Shown here in pieces: positions 40,964 through 49,378 of a stretch of 61,488 nucleotides of DNA. The notes below the pieces were generated by a model. That model made no database searches, was not told the origin of the DNA, and saw only the letters and a list, made by a program, of their open reading frames with translations. A program made the position numbers and the translations under genes. Numbering within the stretch: position 1 is the first letter of the stretch; each line of letters starts with the position of its first letter. The stretch is taken from assembly GCA_049421025.1 (NCBI GenBank), contig JBMSMG010000001.1, positions 1 through 61,488 of the forward strand, read 5' to 3'. This DNA is from RGUW01 sp049421025. Its GTDB lineage: Bacteria; Cyanobacteriota; Cyanobacteriia; PCC-6307; Cyanobiaceae.

Positions 40964-41671
40964 TTGGTTCATAGTCGGCCATCTGATCCGGCCTCCGGGA
41001 GTTCCAAGCCGTTGCCAGCCCTCTCGACGCCAAGCACGGCTTCCAGCGCTCCGGCTTCTGCGTCAGGCACCAGGCTGCGTGCGAGTGATGACCCGCGGGT
41101 GCGTTGTTACAGCAGCACCTTTGCCGATCTCATGGAGATGCGGGCCAGCGCCCCGGTGGTCGCCTCCTACCTCGATCGCCACGAGGGCTGGTTTCGGCGC
41201 TGCGCCACGCCCATGCAGGTGCTGCCGCTGGGCGATTCGCTCAACGGCTATGCGCTGACCCTGGGGCGCTTTGGCAACTTCGGCTTTGAGGTCGAGCCCA
41301 CCATCGGGCTGGAACTGCTGCCGCAAGCGCACGGGGTGTACCGCATCGCCACGGTGCCGCTGCCGGCCTCGCAAGCCCCTGGGGGGCTGCAGTCGCTCTA
41401 TGACGTTGAGTTCAACGCCGCCCTGGAGCTCGATGAAGGCAGCTCAGAGGAACCGCTGACCACGGTGCGCTGGCAGCTTGAGCTGAGCGTCTGGATCACA
41501 TTGCCTGGCGTCATCACGCTGCTACCAGACAACCTGGTGCAGAGCAGCGGCGATCACCTGCTCAAGCAGATCGTGCGGCAGATCTCCAGGCGGCTGACCT
41601 GGAAGGTTCAGGAAGACTTCCACGCCAGCCACGGCATCGCTTGCCCGCCACGCAGACGGGCCCAGTTTTAA
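40964..41671 (+). CDS. DUF1997 family protein
   Basis: A conserved cyanobacterial and plastid-type protein of unknown function. The core reads MEMRASAPVVASYLDRHEGWFRRCATPM, then GFEVEPTIGLELLP, VYRIATVPLP and WKVQEDFHASHGI (segments quoted in part). From TTG 40964 it would have 235 residues, but the first 35 are low-complexity Ser/Ala/Pro. A later GTG at about 41096 is a plausible true start. DUF1997 members have a START/Bet v1-like fold predicted to bind lipid-like ligands; that point is recalled and not proven here. It converges on DUF4079 with an 11-base gap. Confidence 0.7.
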   Translation: MVHSRPSDPASGSSKPLPALSTPSTASSAPASASGTRLRASDDPRVRCYSSTFADLMEMRASAPVVASYLDRHEGWFRRCATPMQVLPLGDSLNGYALTLGRFGNFGFEVEPTIGLELLPQAHGVYRIATVPLPASQAPGGLQSLYDVEFNAALELDEGSSEEPLTTVRWQLELSVWITLPGVITLLPDNLVQSSGDHLLKQIVRQISRRLTWKVQEDFHASHGIACPPRRRAQF

Positions 41672-41682
41672 GCCAAAGCTGT

Positions 41683-42147
41683 TTAAGCAGGACGGTTCTC
41701 CCAGATCTTGGCGACGATCTGCATACCGCTGACCGCCTGCCACAGAAACAGGGTCATCAAGCCCATGTTCAAGCCCACATGCACCTTGCGGGCGATCAGA
41801 TTGCCCTGCTGAATCATCGGAATCAACGCCACCGCCAGGGCCAGCAGGCAGGTCATGCCGATGCCCACCAGCAAATGGGGCCCCACGAACAGCTTGCCGT
41901 TGTTGAGGTAGGTCACGGCCATACCGCCGAAAGTGCCGAGCACCATCAAGGCCAGCATCAGAGCGCCCACCTGAAAGTGACGCTTGGCGTAGTTGCCCTT
42001 GATCAGGGTCTTGCGGGTCTCGGCGTCGGCGGTGCGGGTCTTCTTGGCCTTGATGCCAAGCCACATGCCATAGCTCGAGAGGGCCAGCAGCGCCCACATC
42101 ATCAACGGGTGGATGAAGTTGAGGTTGTAGGCGAGGCTCTCGGACAT
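41683..42147 (-). CDS. DUF4079 membrane protein (cytochrome b561-like topology)
   Basis: A 154-residue protein with four predicted spans (about 11-30, 58-80, 90-110 and 122-145). One His lies near or in each span: His13 (NFIHPLMMW), His57 (KRHFQVG), His91 (VGPHLLVG) and His123 (KVHVGLN). Four regularly placed His suggest two heme b ligand pairs, as in cytochrome b561. The family is DUF4079, found in phototrophs, with no proven function. The ATG at 42147 is preferred to 42159. purH lies upstream on the same strand, 75 bases away. Confidence 0.75.
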   Translation of the reverse strand: MSESLAYNLNFIHPLMMWALLALSSYGMWLGIKAKKTRTADAETRKTLIKGNYAKRHFQVGALMLALMVLGTFGGMAVTYLNNGKLFVGPHLLVGIGMTCLLALAVALIPMIQQGNLIARKVHVGLNMGLMTLFLWQAVSGMQIVAKIWENRPA

Positions 42148-42222
42148 GACGAGGTGCAAGCAGTGCGGCTGAACCTAGCTACCAGAGGGGAGCTGGCTGC
42201 AAGCGCAACAAGCCAAGCCGCC

Positions 42223-43788
42223 TCAATGCAGGAAGTGGCGGCGGCCCGTGACCACCATCGCCACGCCCAGCTCATTGCAGGCAGCGATCGATTCGCCGTC
42301 GCGCACACTGCCGCCGGGCTGAATCACCGCAGCAATGCCGCAGCGCGCCGCCAGCCGCACGGTGTCATCAAACGGGAAGAAGCCGTCACTGGCCAACACA
42401 GCACCGCGGGCGCGATCGCCGGCGGCATCGAGCGCCAGCCGCGCTGAGCCGACACGGTTCATCTGACCTGCACCGATGCCGAGGCTCTGCCCCCCCTGGG
42501 CCACTGCGATGGCGTTGGAGCGCACATGCCGCACCAGCCGCCAGGCAAAGCGCAGATCGTCGAACTCAGCGGCGCTCGGCTGGCGGTTGGTCACCACCTG
42601 CCAGTCAGCCTCACTGACCGGCTCATCGTCGAGCTGCTGGGCCAGCACGCCCCCCAGCACACTGCGCAGATGCTGACGCGAGGCCCGCTCGATCGCCTTA
42701 GCGTCCAGCTCCAGCAACCTCAGGTTGGCCTTGGCCGCCAGGTGCTCACGCGCCTCAGGGGCAAAACCGGGCGCCACCACGCACTCCAGAAACAGGCTGG
42801 TGAGCTGCTCGGCCGCCACCAGATCCACCGGTGCGTTCAGTGCCACGATGCCGCCGAACGCCGAGACGCGGTCGCCGTCGAGCGCGCGGGTGAGCGCTTC
42901 AGCGCAGCTTGCCCCGGTGGCCAGACCGCAGGGATTGGTGTGTTTGACCACCGCCGCGGCGCACTGAAACCGCTCGCTGCCGGGCCCCTGACTGCCGTAG
43001 CCGAACTCGCGCACCGTGGCCAGTGCCGCATCGAGATCGATCAGGTTGTTGTAGCTGAGTTCTTTGCCCTGCAGCTGCTGGGCCCCGCCCCAACCGGAAC
43101 TGCTCTGGCTAAACCAGGTGGCGCTCTGATGCGGGTTCTCGCCGTAGCGCAGGCTCTGCTGCGCCGGCAAAGCCAACTGCAACGGCTCTGCCGGCGCTGC
43201 ATCGCTGCTCAGACGCGAGGCGATCCAAGCGCTGATCGCCGCGTCGTAGCTGGCGGTGTGCTCAAAGGCGGCCAAGGCCAGCTGGCGGCGTAACGCGGGA
43301 GTCACCGCACCAGCCGCCAGGGCCTCGAGGAAGGCGGGGTACTGAGCCGGGCTGGTGAGCACAGCCACATCGGCATGGTTCTTGGCTGCAGCCCGCACCA
43401 TCGCCGGGCCGCCAATGTCGATGTTTTCGATCGCCGTATCCCAACTCACCGCCGGATCGGCAACGGTCTGGCGGAAGGGATAGAGGTTGACCACCACCAC
43501 ATCGATGGGATCAATGCCCTGCGCCGCCAGGTCAGCCTGGTGAGCAGCATCGTCGCGCTTGGCCAGGATGCCGCCATGAATGCGGGGGTGGAGGGTCTTG
43601 ACCCGGCCGCCAAGAATCTCAGGAGCGCCGGTGTGCTCAGCCACCTTGGTCACGGCAACACCTGCAGCCTGCAGCGACGCCGCTGTGCCGCCACTCGAGA
43701 GAATCCGGTAACCCGCGGCCACCAGGCCCTGCGCCAGGGGCACCAGGCCCTCTTTGTTGGACACACTCAACAGGGCCGTAGGAGCCAT
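42223..43788 (-). CDS. purH: Bifunctional AICAR formyltransferase / IMP cyclohydrolase
   Basis: The last two steps of purine synthesis; 521 residues. The N-terminal MGS-like IMP cyclohydrolase domain (about 1-200) starts ALLSVSNKEGLVPLAQGL and has GGRVKTLHPRIHGGILAKR. The C-terminal AICAR transformylase domain has the KHTNPCG motif with the catalytic Lys-His pair, FGGIVALN and FFPFDDTVRLAA near the end. The frame is open far upstream to 44238, but that is antisense to the esterase. The ATG at 43788 is correct. The preceding gene is the divergent esterase with 91 bases between. Confidence 0.97.
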   Translation of the reverse strand: MAPTALLSVSNKEGLVPLAQGLVAAGYRILSSGGTAASLQAAGVAVTKVAEHTGAPEILGGRVKTLHPRIHGGILAKRDDAAHQADLAAQGIDPIDVVVVNLYPFRQTVADPAVSWDTAIENIDIGGPAMVRAAAKNHADVAVLTSPAQYPAFLEALAAGAVTPALRRQLALAAFEHTASYDAAISAWIASRLSSDAAPAEPLQLALPAQQSLRYGENPHQSATWFSQSSSGWGGAQQLQGKELSYNNLIDLDAALATVREFGYGSQGPGSERFQCAAAVVKHTNPCGLATGASCAEALTRALDGDRVSAFGGIVALNAPVDLVAAEQLTSLFLECVVAPGFAPEAREHLAAKANLRLLELDAKAIERASRQHLRSVLGGVLAQQLDDEPVSEADWQVVTNRQPSAAEFDDLRFAWRLVRHVRSNAIAVAQGGQSLGIGAGQMNRVGSARLALDAAGDRARGAVLASDGFFPFDDTVRLAARCGIAAVIQPGGSVRDGESIAACNELGVAMVVTGRRHFLH

Positions 43789-43879
43789 CGCAGCTGCAAA
43801 GGGGTCAGCCAGACAACCTACGCAGCGGTGCGCACGCAGCATGGCCGTGGCAACGTGAATCCCAGCGGCGCTACCAGCG

Positions 43880-44524
43880 ATGGACCCGATCACTCCTGCT
43901 GTGGGCGAGGCCTTCTGGAGTGGTCCAGAGCAGGCCAGCCGCAGGCTGGTGCTTCTGCATGGCTGGGGCGCCGACGCCGACGACCTGCTCGAGCTGGGCG
44001 AGCTGCTGGCCGGCCCCGAGGTGCAGGTGGTGGCGCTGCGCGCTCCTGGTTTGCACCCGGCAGGCATGGGACGCCAGTGGTACGACCTGCAGCAGCCGCT
44101 CTGGCCAGAGCTACCAGCGGCCTTGAGCGATCTGCGCACGCGGCTTGGAGCGCTCTGCCAGAGCGTTCCGCTGGCGCAAACGGTTTTGCTCGGCTTTTCG
44201 CAAGGGGCGGCGTTGGCGCTCGATGTGAGCTGCGGCAACGGCGAGCACGAGGCCCTGCCGCTAGCCGGCGTGATCGCCTGCAGCGGCTACCCGCATCCAA
44301 GCTGGCAAAGCGGGGCTTACAGGCCGCAAGCGCAGGATTTGGCCGTGCTGTTGACCCACGGCGAGCAGGATCCGGTGGTTCCCCACGGCGCGAGTGTCGA
44401 ATTGGAGCGGTTGCTGAAGCTGGGCGGCGCCCAGGTGGAGTTGCTCAGCTTCAGCGGCGGTCACACGATCGACCCTGATCTGTTTGGGCCCATGCGCAGC
44501 TTCATGGCGCGTTGCTGGGCTTAA
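43880..44524 (+). CDS. Alpha/beta hydrolase, carboxylesterase/phospholipase type
   Basis: A 214-residue hydrolase. The oxyanion loop LLHGWGADADDLLELGELL (about 24-42) and the nucleophile elbow GFSQGAALAL (Ser about 109) are clear. Asp in THGEQDPVVPHG and His in FSGGHTIDPD complete the triad. The size fits acyl-protein thioesterase/carboxylesterase families. The natural substrate is unknown. It is divergent from purH and ends 6 bases before the stop of DUF3155. No signal peptide is seen, so it is probably cytoplasmic. Confidence 0.88.
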   Translation: MDPITPAVGEAFWSGPEQASRRLVLLHGWGADADDLLELGELLAGPEVQVVALRAPGLHPAGMGRQWYDLQQPLWPELPAALSDLRTRLGALCQSVPLAQTVLLGFSQGAALALDVSCGNGEHEALPLAGVIACSGYPHPSWQSGAYRPQAQDLAVLLTHGEQDPVVPHGASVELERLLKLGGAQVELLSFSGGHTIDPDLFGPMRSFMARCWA

Positions 44525-44530
44525 GCACGA

Positions 44531-44902
44531 TCAGACGAAGGCGTATTCGTACTCCTCCATCTCCTCCCAATCATCGGCAGCCAGAGCTTCGATGCCCTCA
44601 AACAGCACCTCTTCGCCGATGCGATCGACGATCAATCGCAGCGACGGGAACAGGAAATGATTTTCTTCGGCGTACTGCGCACTGAACAGACCCTTTTCAC
44701 CCCAGAAGAAGCGATCGGTGGTGTGCTCATTACGGCGCACATTGAGGATCGCCGGAGGCACGAGGGTTTGCTCAGCGATGTAGCGGCGGGCAGCCGTCAC
44801 CGGCTTGTGTGAGCCGGTCTCAAGATTGAAGGTGGGAACGTGAGCCAGAACCCGCTGGCCGGCGAGCCGGCGGCGGCTGATCCGCTTGCGCTTCTTGGAC
44901 AT
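44531..44902 (-). CDS. DUF3155 domain protein
   Basis: A 123-residue basic-then-acidic protein. The start is MSKKRKRISRRRLAGQRVL (ATG 44902); the central part is HKPVTAARRYIAEQ and NEHTTDRFFWGEKGLFSAQYAEE; the C-terminus is very acidic (ADDWEEMEEYEYAF). This is DUF3155, a cyanobacterial family of unknown function. The polybasic start suggests nucleic-acid binding; that is a guess. A frame open to 45013 exists upstream but the extra part is not family-like. It has a long intergenic region upstream. Confidence 0.75.
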   Translation of the reverse strand: MSKKRKRISRRRLAGQRVLAHVPTFNLETGSHKPVTAARRYIAEQTLVPPAILNVRRNEHTTDRFFWGEKGLFSAQYAEENHFLFPSLRLIVDRIGEEVLFEGIEALAADDWEEMEEYEYAFV

Positions 44903-45307
44903 GAATCGGAAGAAGGGAGGGTGAACGTGTGATGACGGCGCAACCCGAAGGCGCAACACAGTCCTTGCGGCTGGCTCCTGCCGGCGCACCGGGAGAGCAA
45001 CAGCGACGCCCAACCATCTGTCGTGCGAAGCAACGGCAACCGGTCAATCGGCAACGCTTCAGCGGAAACCTGATCCCCAACGAACAGGCGATCTGGAGGG
45101 ATCAACGTTGACCCCTTGACTCCGCTGTAGCTCGGCTGCGGGAAAACCGCAACGACAACATCAAAGATGCCGCCCCGACTGCGACTTGCCGTCTGCTTGC
45201 AGACTGCGAAGTATTGGTCGATGAATCGAGCTTAAGACTTTTTTCTGAATTTCGAACACACGGGGCAGATTTTTGTTCTGGCCCCTCAAGCAGGCCGCTG
45301 AACCGCC
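44903..45307. other. Intergenic region, 405 bp
   Basis: No convincing gene. Noted elements: the palindrome TCAACGTTGA (45102-45111); a small hairpin GTCTG/CAGAC (45191-45204) on the plus strand; and a T-rich run around 45238-45245. A small RNA or leader could lie here, but there is no firm evidence. Confidence 0.35.
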
Positions 45308-46447
45308 TTGCTGCAGCATGCGTCTGTGACCGTGCACGTCTCCGAACGCTTTCTCAATCTGCTGCGCTTCCAGCTGGCTCAGTTCGCCGATCGAAGCGAT
45401 CTGAGCTCGCTGGTGGTGTATGTGGCCCAAGCTGGCGACTCCGAATCGCCGGCCCTGATTCCTGTGGGCCAGTGGCCTAGCCATGGCAGCACTCTGGCCC
45501 CGATTGCCAGCGGCAGCCCCCTGCTGCAACCCGCCGACGAGAGGCGCTGGCTGCCGTTGCGCCACAACCAGATGCTGCTCGGAGCCCTGCAGGTGCAGAC
45601 GCAGCAGTGGCCCTGGCCAGAGCCCCTGGCCCAGCGGCTGCAGGCGGTGGCGCTGTGCCTGACCGAAGCGCTGCTGCAAGACCTCGAGCAACAGCGCCTC
45701 GAGCAACAACTGCTTCGCCAGGGCGAGCAACTGGAGGTGCTGGTGCACCAATTGCGCAACCCGCTCACGGCCCTGCGCACCTTTGGCCAGCTGCTGCTCA
45801 GGCGCCTCGACGACGACAGTCAAAACAGACCACTGGTCGAGGGGTTGCTCGCCGAAGAGCGGCAGCTCAACCGTTATGTCGATGCGCTGAGCGAACTGGG
45901 CACCCTGCCCCCGCAGGCGCTGCCTGAGGCCACACCTCAGCCACTGCTACTGCCGCCGCACCTCAATGGGCCGCAGGGCGAATTGCTCGCCGAGCGGCTC
46001 GAGCCGCTGCTCAGCCGTGCCGCCGCCACTGCTTCTCTGCAGCAGCGGAGCTGGACGCCGCCCAAGGCACTGCCCAGCTGGCGCGGCGACAGCGGCGCGG
46101 TGGCCGAAATCATCGCCAATCTGCTCGAGAACGCCTTTCGCTACAGCGGTGAGGGCACTCCGATCGGGCTGCACGCGCACGAGGCAGCAGACGACGCACT
46201 TGTGCTGTGCGTCTGGGACGGCGGCACAGAAATCGATGCCGCCGAGCGCGAGCGCATCTTTGAGCGGGGCCAGCGCGGTGCACGGGGCCAGCAGGTCCCC
46301 GGTACTGGCCTGGGCCTGGCGCTGGCCCGCGAACTGGCGCGCGAGCTGGGCGGCGACCTCAAGCTGGTGATTCCACCGGCGCAGGTCGATCCACAACTCA
46401 GTGGCCGCGGCAACGCCTTTTGCCTCACCGTGCCGCCAGCGCGCTAA
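45308..46447 (+). CDS. Sensor histidine kinase, soluble
   Basis: A 379-residue kinase. The N-terminal region (about 10-125) looks like a degenerate GAF-like sensor without membrane spans. A short coiled coil (DLEQQRLEQQLLRQGEQLE) leads to the H-box VLVHQLRNPLTALRTFG with His147. The ATPase domain has the N-box IIANLLENAFRYS, the G1 box VWDGGTEID and the G2 box GTGLGLALARELARELGG. No response regulator is adjacent, so it is an orphan. The start codon is TTG at 45308; GTG at 45326 or 45332 are alternatives. Its 3' end overlaps convergent cobS by 23 bases. Confidence 0.85.
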   Translation: MLQHASVTVHVSERFLNLLRFQLAQFADRSDLSSLVVYVAQAGDSESPALIPVGQWPSHGSTLAPIASGSPLLQPADERRWLPLRHNQMLLGALQVQTQQWPWPEPLAQRLQAVALCLTEALLQDLEQQRLEQQLLRQGEQLEVLVHQLRNPLTALRTFGQLLLRRLDDDSQNRPLVEGLLAEERQLNRYVDALSELGTLPPQALPEATPQPLLLPPHLNGPQGELLAERLEPLLSRAAATASLQQRSWTPPKALPSWRGDSGAVAEIIANLLENAFRYSGEGTPIGLHAHEAADDALVLCVWDGGTEIDAAERERIFERGQRGARGQQVPGTGLGLALARELARELGGDLKLVIPPAQVDPQLSGRGNAFCLTVPPAR

Positions 46448-47234
46448 ACAGCACCCCGCACAGCAGCAAGGCCAGCGCTTCGCTCCATTCGACGCAGGCG
46501 CCATAGCTATCGCCGCTGTGCCCGCCCAGGCGCCGGCCCAACCAGAACGGCAAACACACAGCTGGCAGGGCCGGCAGCAGCAGCGCGGTCCACCAGCTGG
46601 CGCCAGGCATGACTCCCAACGCCAATGGCACGGCGCCAAGCAGCGCCAGCAACACTGCTGACGGCAACAGCTCACGGCGCAAAGGCCGCAGGCCCTGGCG
46701 ATGGAAGCCGGCTGTGCCCCCGGCGCGCAAATAGGGGAAATGCGCCATCGCCAGCAATGGACTGATGCGCCCCCAGATCGCCACCAGCACCAGCGTCCCA
46801 GCGACAAGAGCAGGGCCCGTTGCCGCAGCCAGCGCCACCAGGCCGCCAGCGCGCAGCAGCAGCAGCAGGGCAAAGGCCTGCACCCCAGCCGCACCGGCGC
46901 GGCTGTCATCCATGGCATCGAGGGCCCTGGAGCCTGCCGCCAGGCCGTCGGCTGTATCAATCACGCCATCGGCATGGAGGCCGCCCGTGAGCCACAGGCC
47001 CAAGGCGATGACCAGAGCGATCTGGGCCAGCGGCGGCAACCAGCCATGGCTCAGCCACCACAGCACCCCTTGCAGCGCTCCAATGACCAGGCCGATCCAA
47101 GGAGCAAAGCGAGCGATGCGCTCAAAGCTGGGGGTGATCCCCGGCCAGGCCGGCAGCACGCTGTAAAAGACCCAAGCCCCCGCCAGATCACGCAGCCAAC
47201 CGCTCTGGCGCCGTCCGCCATTTGGATCAGCCAT
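46425..47234 (-). CDS. cobS: Adenosylcobinamide-GDP ribazoletransferase (cobalamin synthase)
   Basis: Membrane enzyme that joins alpha-ribazole to adenosylcobinamide-GDP, the final step of (pseudo)cobalamin synthesis. 269 residues with about six spans. The metal/diphosphate motif GGLHADGVIDTADGLAAG (about 86-103) and the C-terminal GGHSGDSYGA (about 228-237) are diagnostic. The ATG at 47234 fits; the frame open farther upstream is antisense to tgt. It overlaps the histidine kinase at its 3' end. It starts 75 bases from divergent tgt. Confidence 0.94.
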   Translation of the reverse strand: MADPNGGRRQSGWLRDLAGAWVFYSVLPAWPGITPSFERIARFAPWIGLVIGALQGVLWWLSHGWLPPLAQIALVIALGLWLTGGLHADGVIDTADGLAAGSRALDAMDDSRAGAAGVQAFALLLLLRAGGLVALAAATGPALVAGTLVLVAIWGRISPLLAMAHFPYLRAGGTAGFHRQGLRPLRRELLPSAVLLALLGAVPLALGVMPGASWWTALLLPALPAVCLPFWLGRRLGGHSGDSYGACVEWSEALALLLCGVLFSALAAR

Positions 47235-47309
47235 GGTCTGCAATGAGGGCGGACTCCTAGCGTCGCCGTAGAGCCAGCCGGTTGCCAACACCCCTGGCCA
47301 CACCCAGCG

Positions 47310-48431
47310 TTGACCTTCGGCTTTGCGATCACGGCCCGCTGCCCCCACACGCGGGCGCGCTGCGGCGCCTTCAGCACCCCCCATGGTGTGGTGCAGACCC
47401 CGCGCTTCATGCCGGTGGGCACAGCTGCCACGGTCAAGGGGCTGAGCACAACGCAGCTGGCCGAGACCGGCGCCCAGATGGTGCTGGCCAACACCTTTCA
47501 TCTGCATCTGCAGCCCGGTGAAGACGTTGTCGCCGAAGCGGGCGGGCTGCACCGCTTCATGGGCTGGAGTGGGCCGCTGCTGACCGACTCGGGCGGCTTT
47601 CAGGTGTTCAGCCTTGGGGCGATCAACCGCATCAACGATGACGGTGTGGTGTTTCGCTCACCACGCGATGGCAGCCGCATCGAGCTGACGCCCGAACGCG
47701 CCATGGCCATTCAGATGGCCCTTGGGGCCGATGTGGCGATGGCCTTTGACCAGTGCCCGCCCTACCCCGCCACAGAAAGCGAGGTCGAGGCCGCCTGCCG
47801 GCGCACCCACCACTGGCTAGAGCGCTGCGCCAGCTGCCACAGCAAAGCCGAGCAGGCGCTGTTCGGCATCGTGCAGGGTGGCTGCTACGCGCACCTGCGG
47901 GCCGAGTCGGCCCGGGTGGTGGCCGCCATGGACCTGCCCGGCATCGCCGTGGGCGGGGTGAGCGTGGGCGAACCGGCCGAAGACATGCATCGCATCGTGC
48001 GCCAGTTGGGGCCGCTGCTGCCTGAGGCCAAACCCCATTACCTGATGGGGGTAGGCAGCCTGCGCGAGATGGCGATCGCCGTGGCCAACGGCTTTGACCT
48101 GTTTGATTGCGTGCTGCCGACGCGCCTGGGGCGCCATGGCACGGCGCTGGTAGGCGGCGAGCGCTGGAACCTGCGCAATGCCCGCTTCAAACGCGACCAC
48201 ACGCCGCTCGATCGCAGCTGTTCGTGCCTGGCCTGCCGCCAGCACAGCCGCGCCTACCTGCATCACCTGATCAGAGCCGAGGAGATGTTGGGGCGCACGC
48301 TGCTGAGCCTGCACAACATCACCACGCTGGTGCGCTTCACCACTGCGATGGCACGCGCCATCAGCGAGGGGTGTTTTTCAGAGGATTTCGCTCCCTGGGA
48401 TCCGGCCTCTGAGGCCGCCCACACGTGGTAG
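47310..48431 (+). CDS. tgt: tRNA-guanine transglycosylase
   Basis: Inserts preQ1 into the wobble position of tRNAs with GUN anticodons; 373 residues. LTDSGGFQVFSL (about 89-100) carries the proton-acceptor Asp, and DCVLPTRLGRHGTAL carries the nucleophile Asp. Zinc ligands are Cys304, Cys306 and Cys309 in CSCLACRQHSRAYLHHL plus a downstream His. The start is TTG at 47310, giving MTFGFAITARCPHTRAR. psbK follows after 32 bases on the same strand. Confidence 0.96.
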   Translation: MTFGFAITARCPHTRARCGAFSTPHGVVQTPRFMPVGTAATVKGLSTTQLAETGAQMVLANTFHLHLQPGEDVVAEAGGLHRFMGWSGPLLTDSGGFQVFSLGAINRINDDGVVFRSPRDGSRIELTPERAMAIQMALGADVAMAFDQCPPYPATESEVEAACRRTHHWLERCASCHSKAEQALFGIVQGGCYAHLRAESARVVAAMDLPGIAVGGVSVGEPAEDMHRIVRQLGPLLPEAKPHYLMGVGSLREMAIAVANGFDLFDCVLPTRLGRHGTALVGGERWNLRNARFKRDHTPLDRSCSCLACRQHSRAYLHHLIRAEEMLGRTLLSLHNITTLVRFTTAMARAISEGCFSEDFAPWDPASEAAHTW

Positions 48432-48463
48432 CGTCCGGCTCACGCAACCCTTGGACATTGGGG

Positions 48464-48607
48464 ATGGCTCTTTACGCCCTGCAGACCCTGGCCCAATTGC
48501 CCGAGGCCTACCAGGCCTTCGGCCCGCTGGTCGACATCCTGCCGATCATCCCGCTGTTCTTTTTGCTGCTGGCTTTTGTGTGGCAGGCTTCGGTCGGCTT
48601 CCGCTGA
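48464..48607 (+). CDS. psbK: Photosystem II reaction center protein K
   Basis: A small thylakoid protein, 47 residues as made. The N-terminal 14 residues are probably cleaved. The mature part contains AYQAFGPLVDILPIIP and LFFLLLAFVWQASVGFR; the span is about 27-43. This is strongly diagnostic of PsbK. The ATG at 48464 is preferred to the upstream in-frame start at 48425. It lies downstream of tgt. Confidence 0.96.
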   Translation: MALYALQTLAQLPEAYQAFGPLVDILPIIPLFFLLLAFVWQASVGFR

Positions 48608-48625
48608 GCCAACTGATAACGCGCG

Positions 48626-49351
48626 TCAACCGCCCCTCAGCACCGCCCAGGCAAAAGCTGGCAGGGCCAGCATGCGGCGCCAGCGATGCGGCTCTTGCAA
48701 CAGCCGGTAAAGCCATTCGATTTGCAGGGTCCCCATCCAACGGGGAGCCCGTTGTTTGACGCCCGCCCAGACGTCAAAACTGCCGCCCACGCCCATCCAC
48801 AGGCCACTGCGGCGCGGGCCAAGGCCAGCGATCCAGGTTTCCTGGCGCGGCACCCCCAGGGCCACCAGCACCAGATCGGGCCTGGCCACAAGCAGCTGGC
48901 GCTCGAGCTCGGGCCAGGCGTCGCTGCGCTGGTAGCCATGGGCGTGAAACACCACCTGCAGGCGCGGCAATTGCTGCTTGAGCCGCTGCACGAGCGTCTC
49001 CATCACGGCAGGAGAAGCACCCACAAGCGCCACGCGCCAGCCCAACTGCTGCGCAGTCTCAAGCAGTGACCAGGCCAGCTCAATGCCGGGGCTGCGGCGC
49101 ACCCGCAGACGCTGACGCCCTAGGGCCCAGACCACTCCCGATCCATCGGGGATAACCAGGCCAGCCGCCTCAATGGCCGCACCCAACGCTGGATCAGCCA
49201 GCGCTGCCATGGTCATTTCGGCGTTGAGGGTGACGATCTGGCCGCCGCCGCTACGGCTTAACGCCAACGCCGCCGCCTGCACATCGGCGCAGACATCAAC
49301 CGGGACCCCCAGCACCCGGGTTCGCAGCGATTCTGTGGCGGTTGTTGCCAT
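48626..49351 (-). CDS. WecG/TagA/CpsF family glycosyltransferase
   Basis: A 241-residue GT26 transferase that adds a ManNAc-type sugar to a lipid-linked precursor in surface-polymer synthesis. Conserved segments are TLNAEMTMAALADPALG (about 40-56), LVIPDGSGVVWALGR, GASPAVMETLV, VLVALGVPRQETWI and GVGGSFDVWAG. It complements the WecA/TagO-type step encoded at 33606. Sugar specificity cannot be read from sequence. It converges on psbK with an 18-base gap and is divergent from the GH15-like gene by 27 bases. Confidence 0.92.
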   Translation of the reverse strand: MATTATESLRTRVLGVPVDVCADVQAAALALSRSGGGQIVTLNAEMTMAALADPALGAAIEAAGLVIPDGSGVVWALGRQRLRVRRSPGIELAWSLLETAQQLGWRVALVGASPAVMETLVQRLKQQLPRLQVVFHAHGYQRSDAWPELERQLLVARPDLVLVALGVPRQETWIAGLGPRRSGLWMGVGGSFDVWAGVKQRAPRWMGTLQIEWLYRLLQEPHRWRRMLALPAFAWAVLRGG

Positions 49352-49378
49352 TGGGGGGCCGGCGGGCAGAGAGAATCT

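Noticed and set aside
43789..44238. Upstream extension of purH
   Set aside because: Opposite strand of the esterase gene; purH family starts at 43788.
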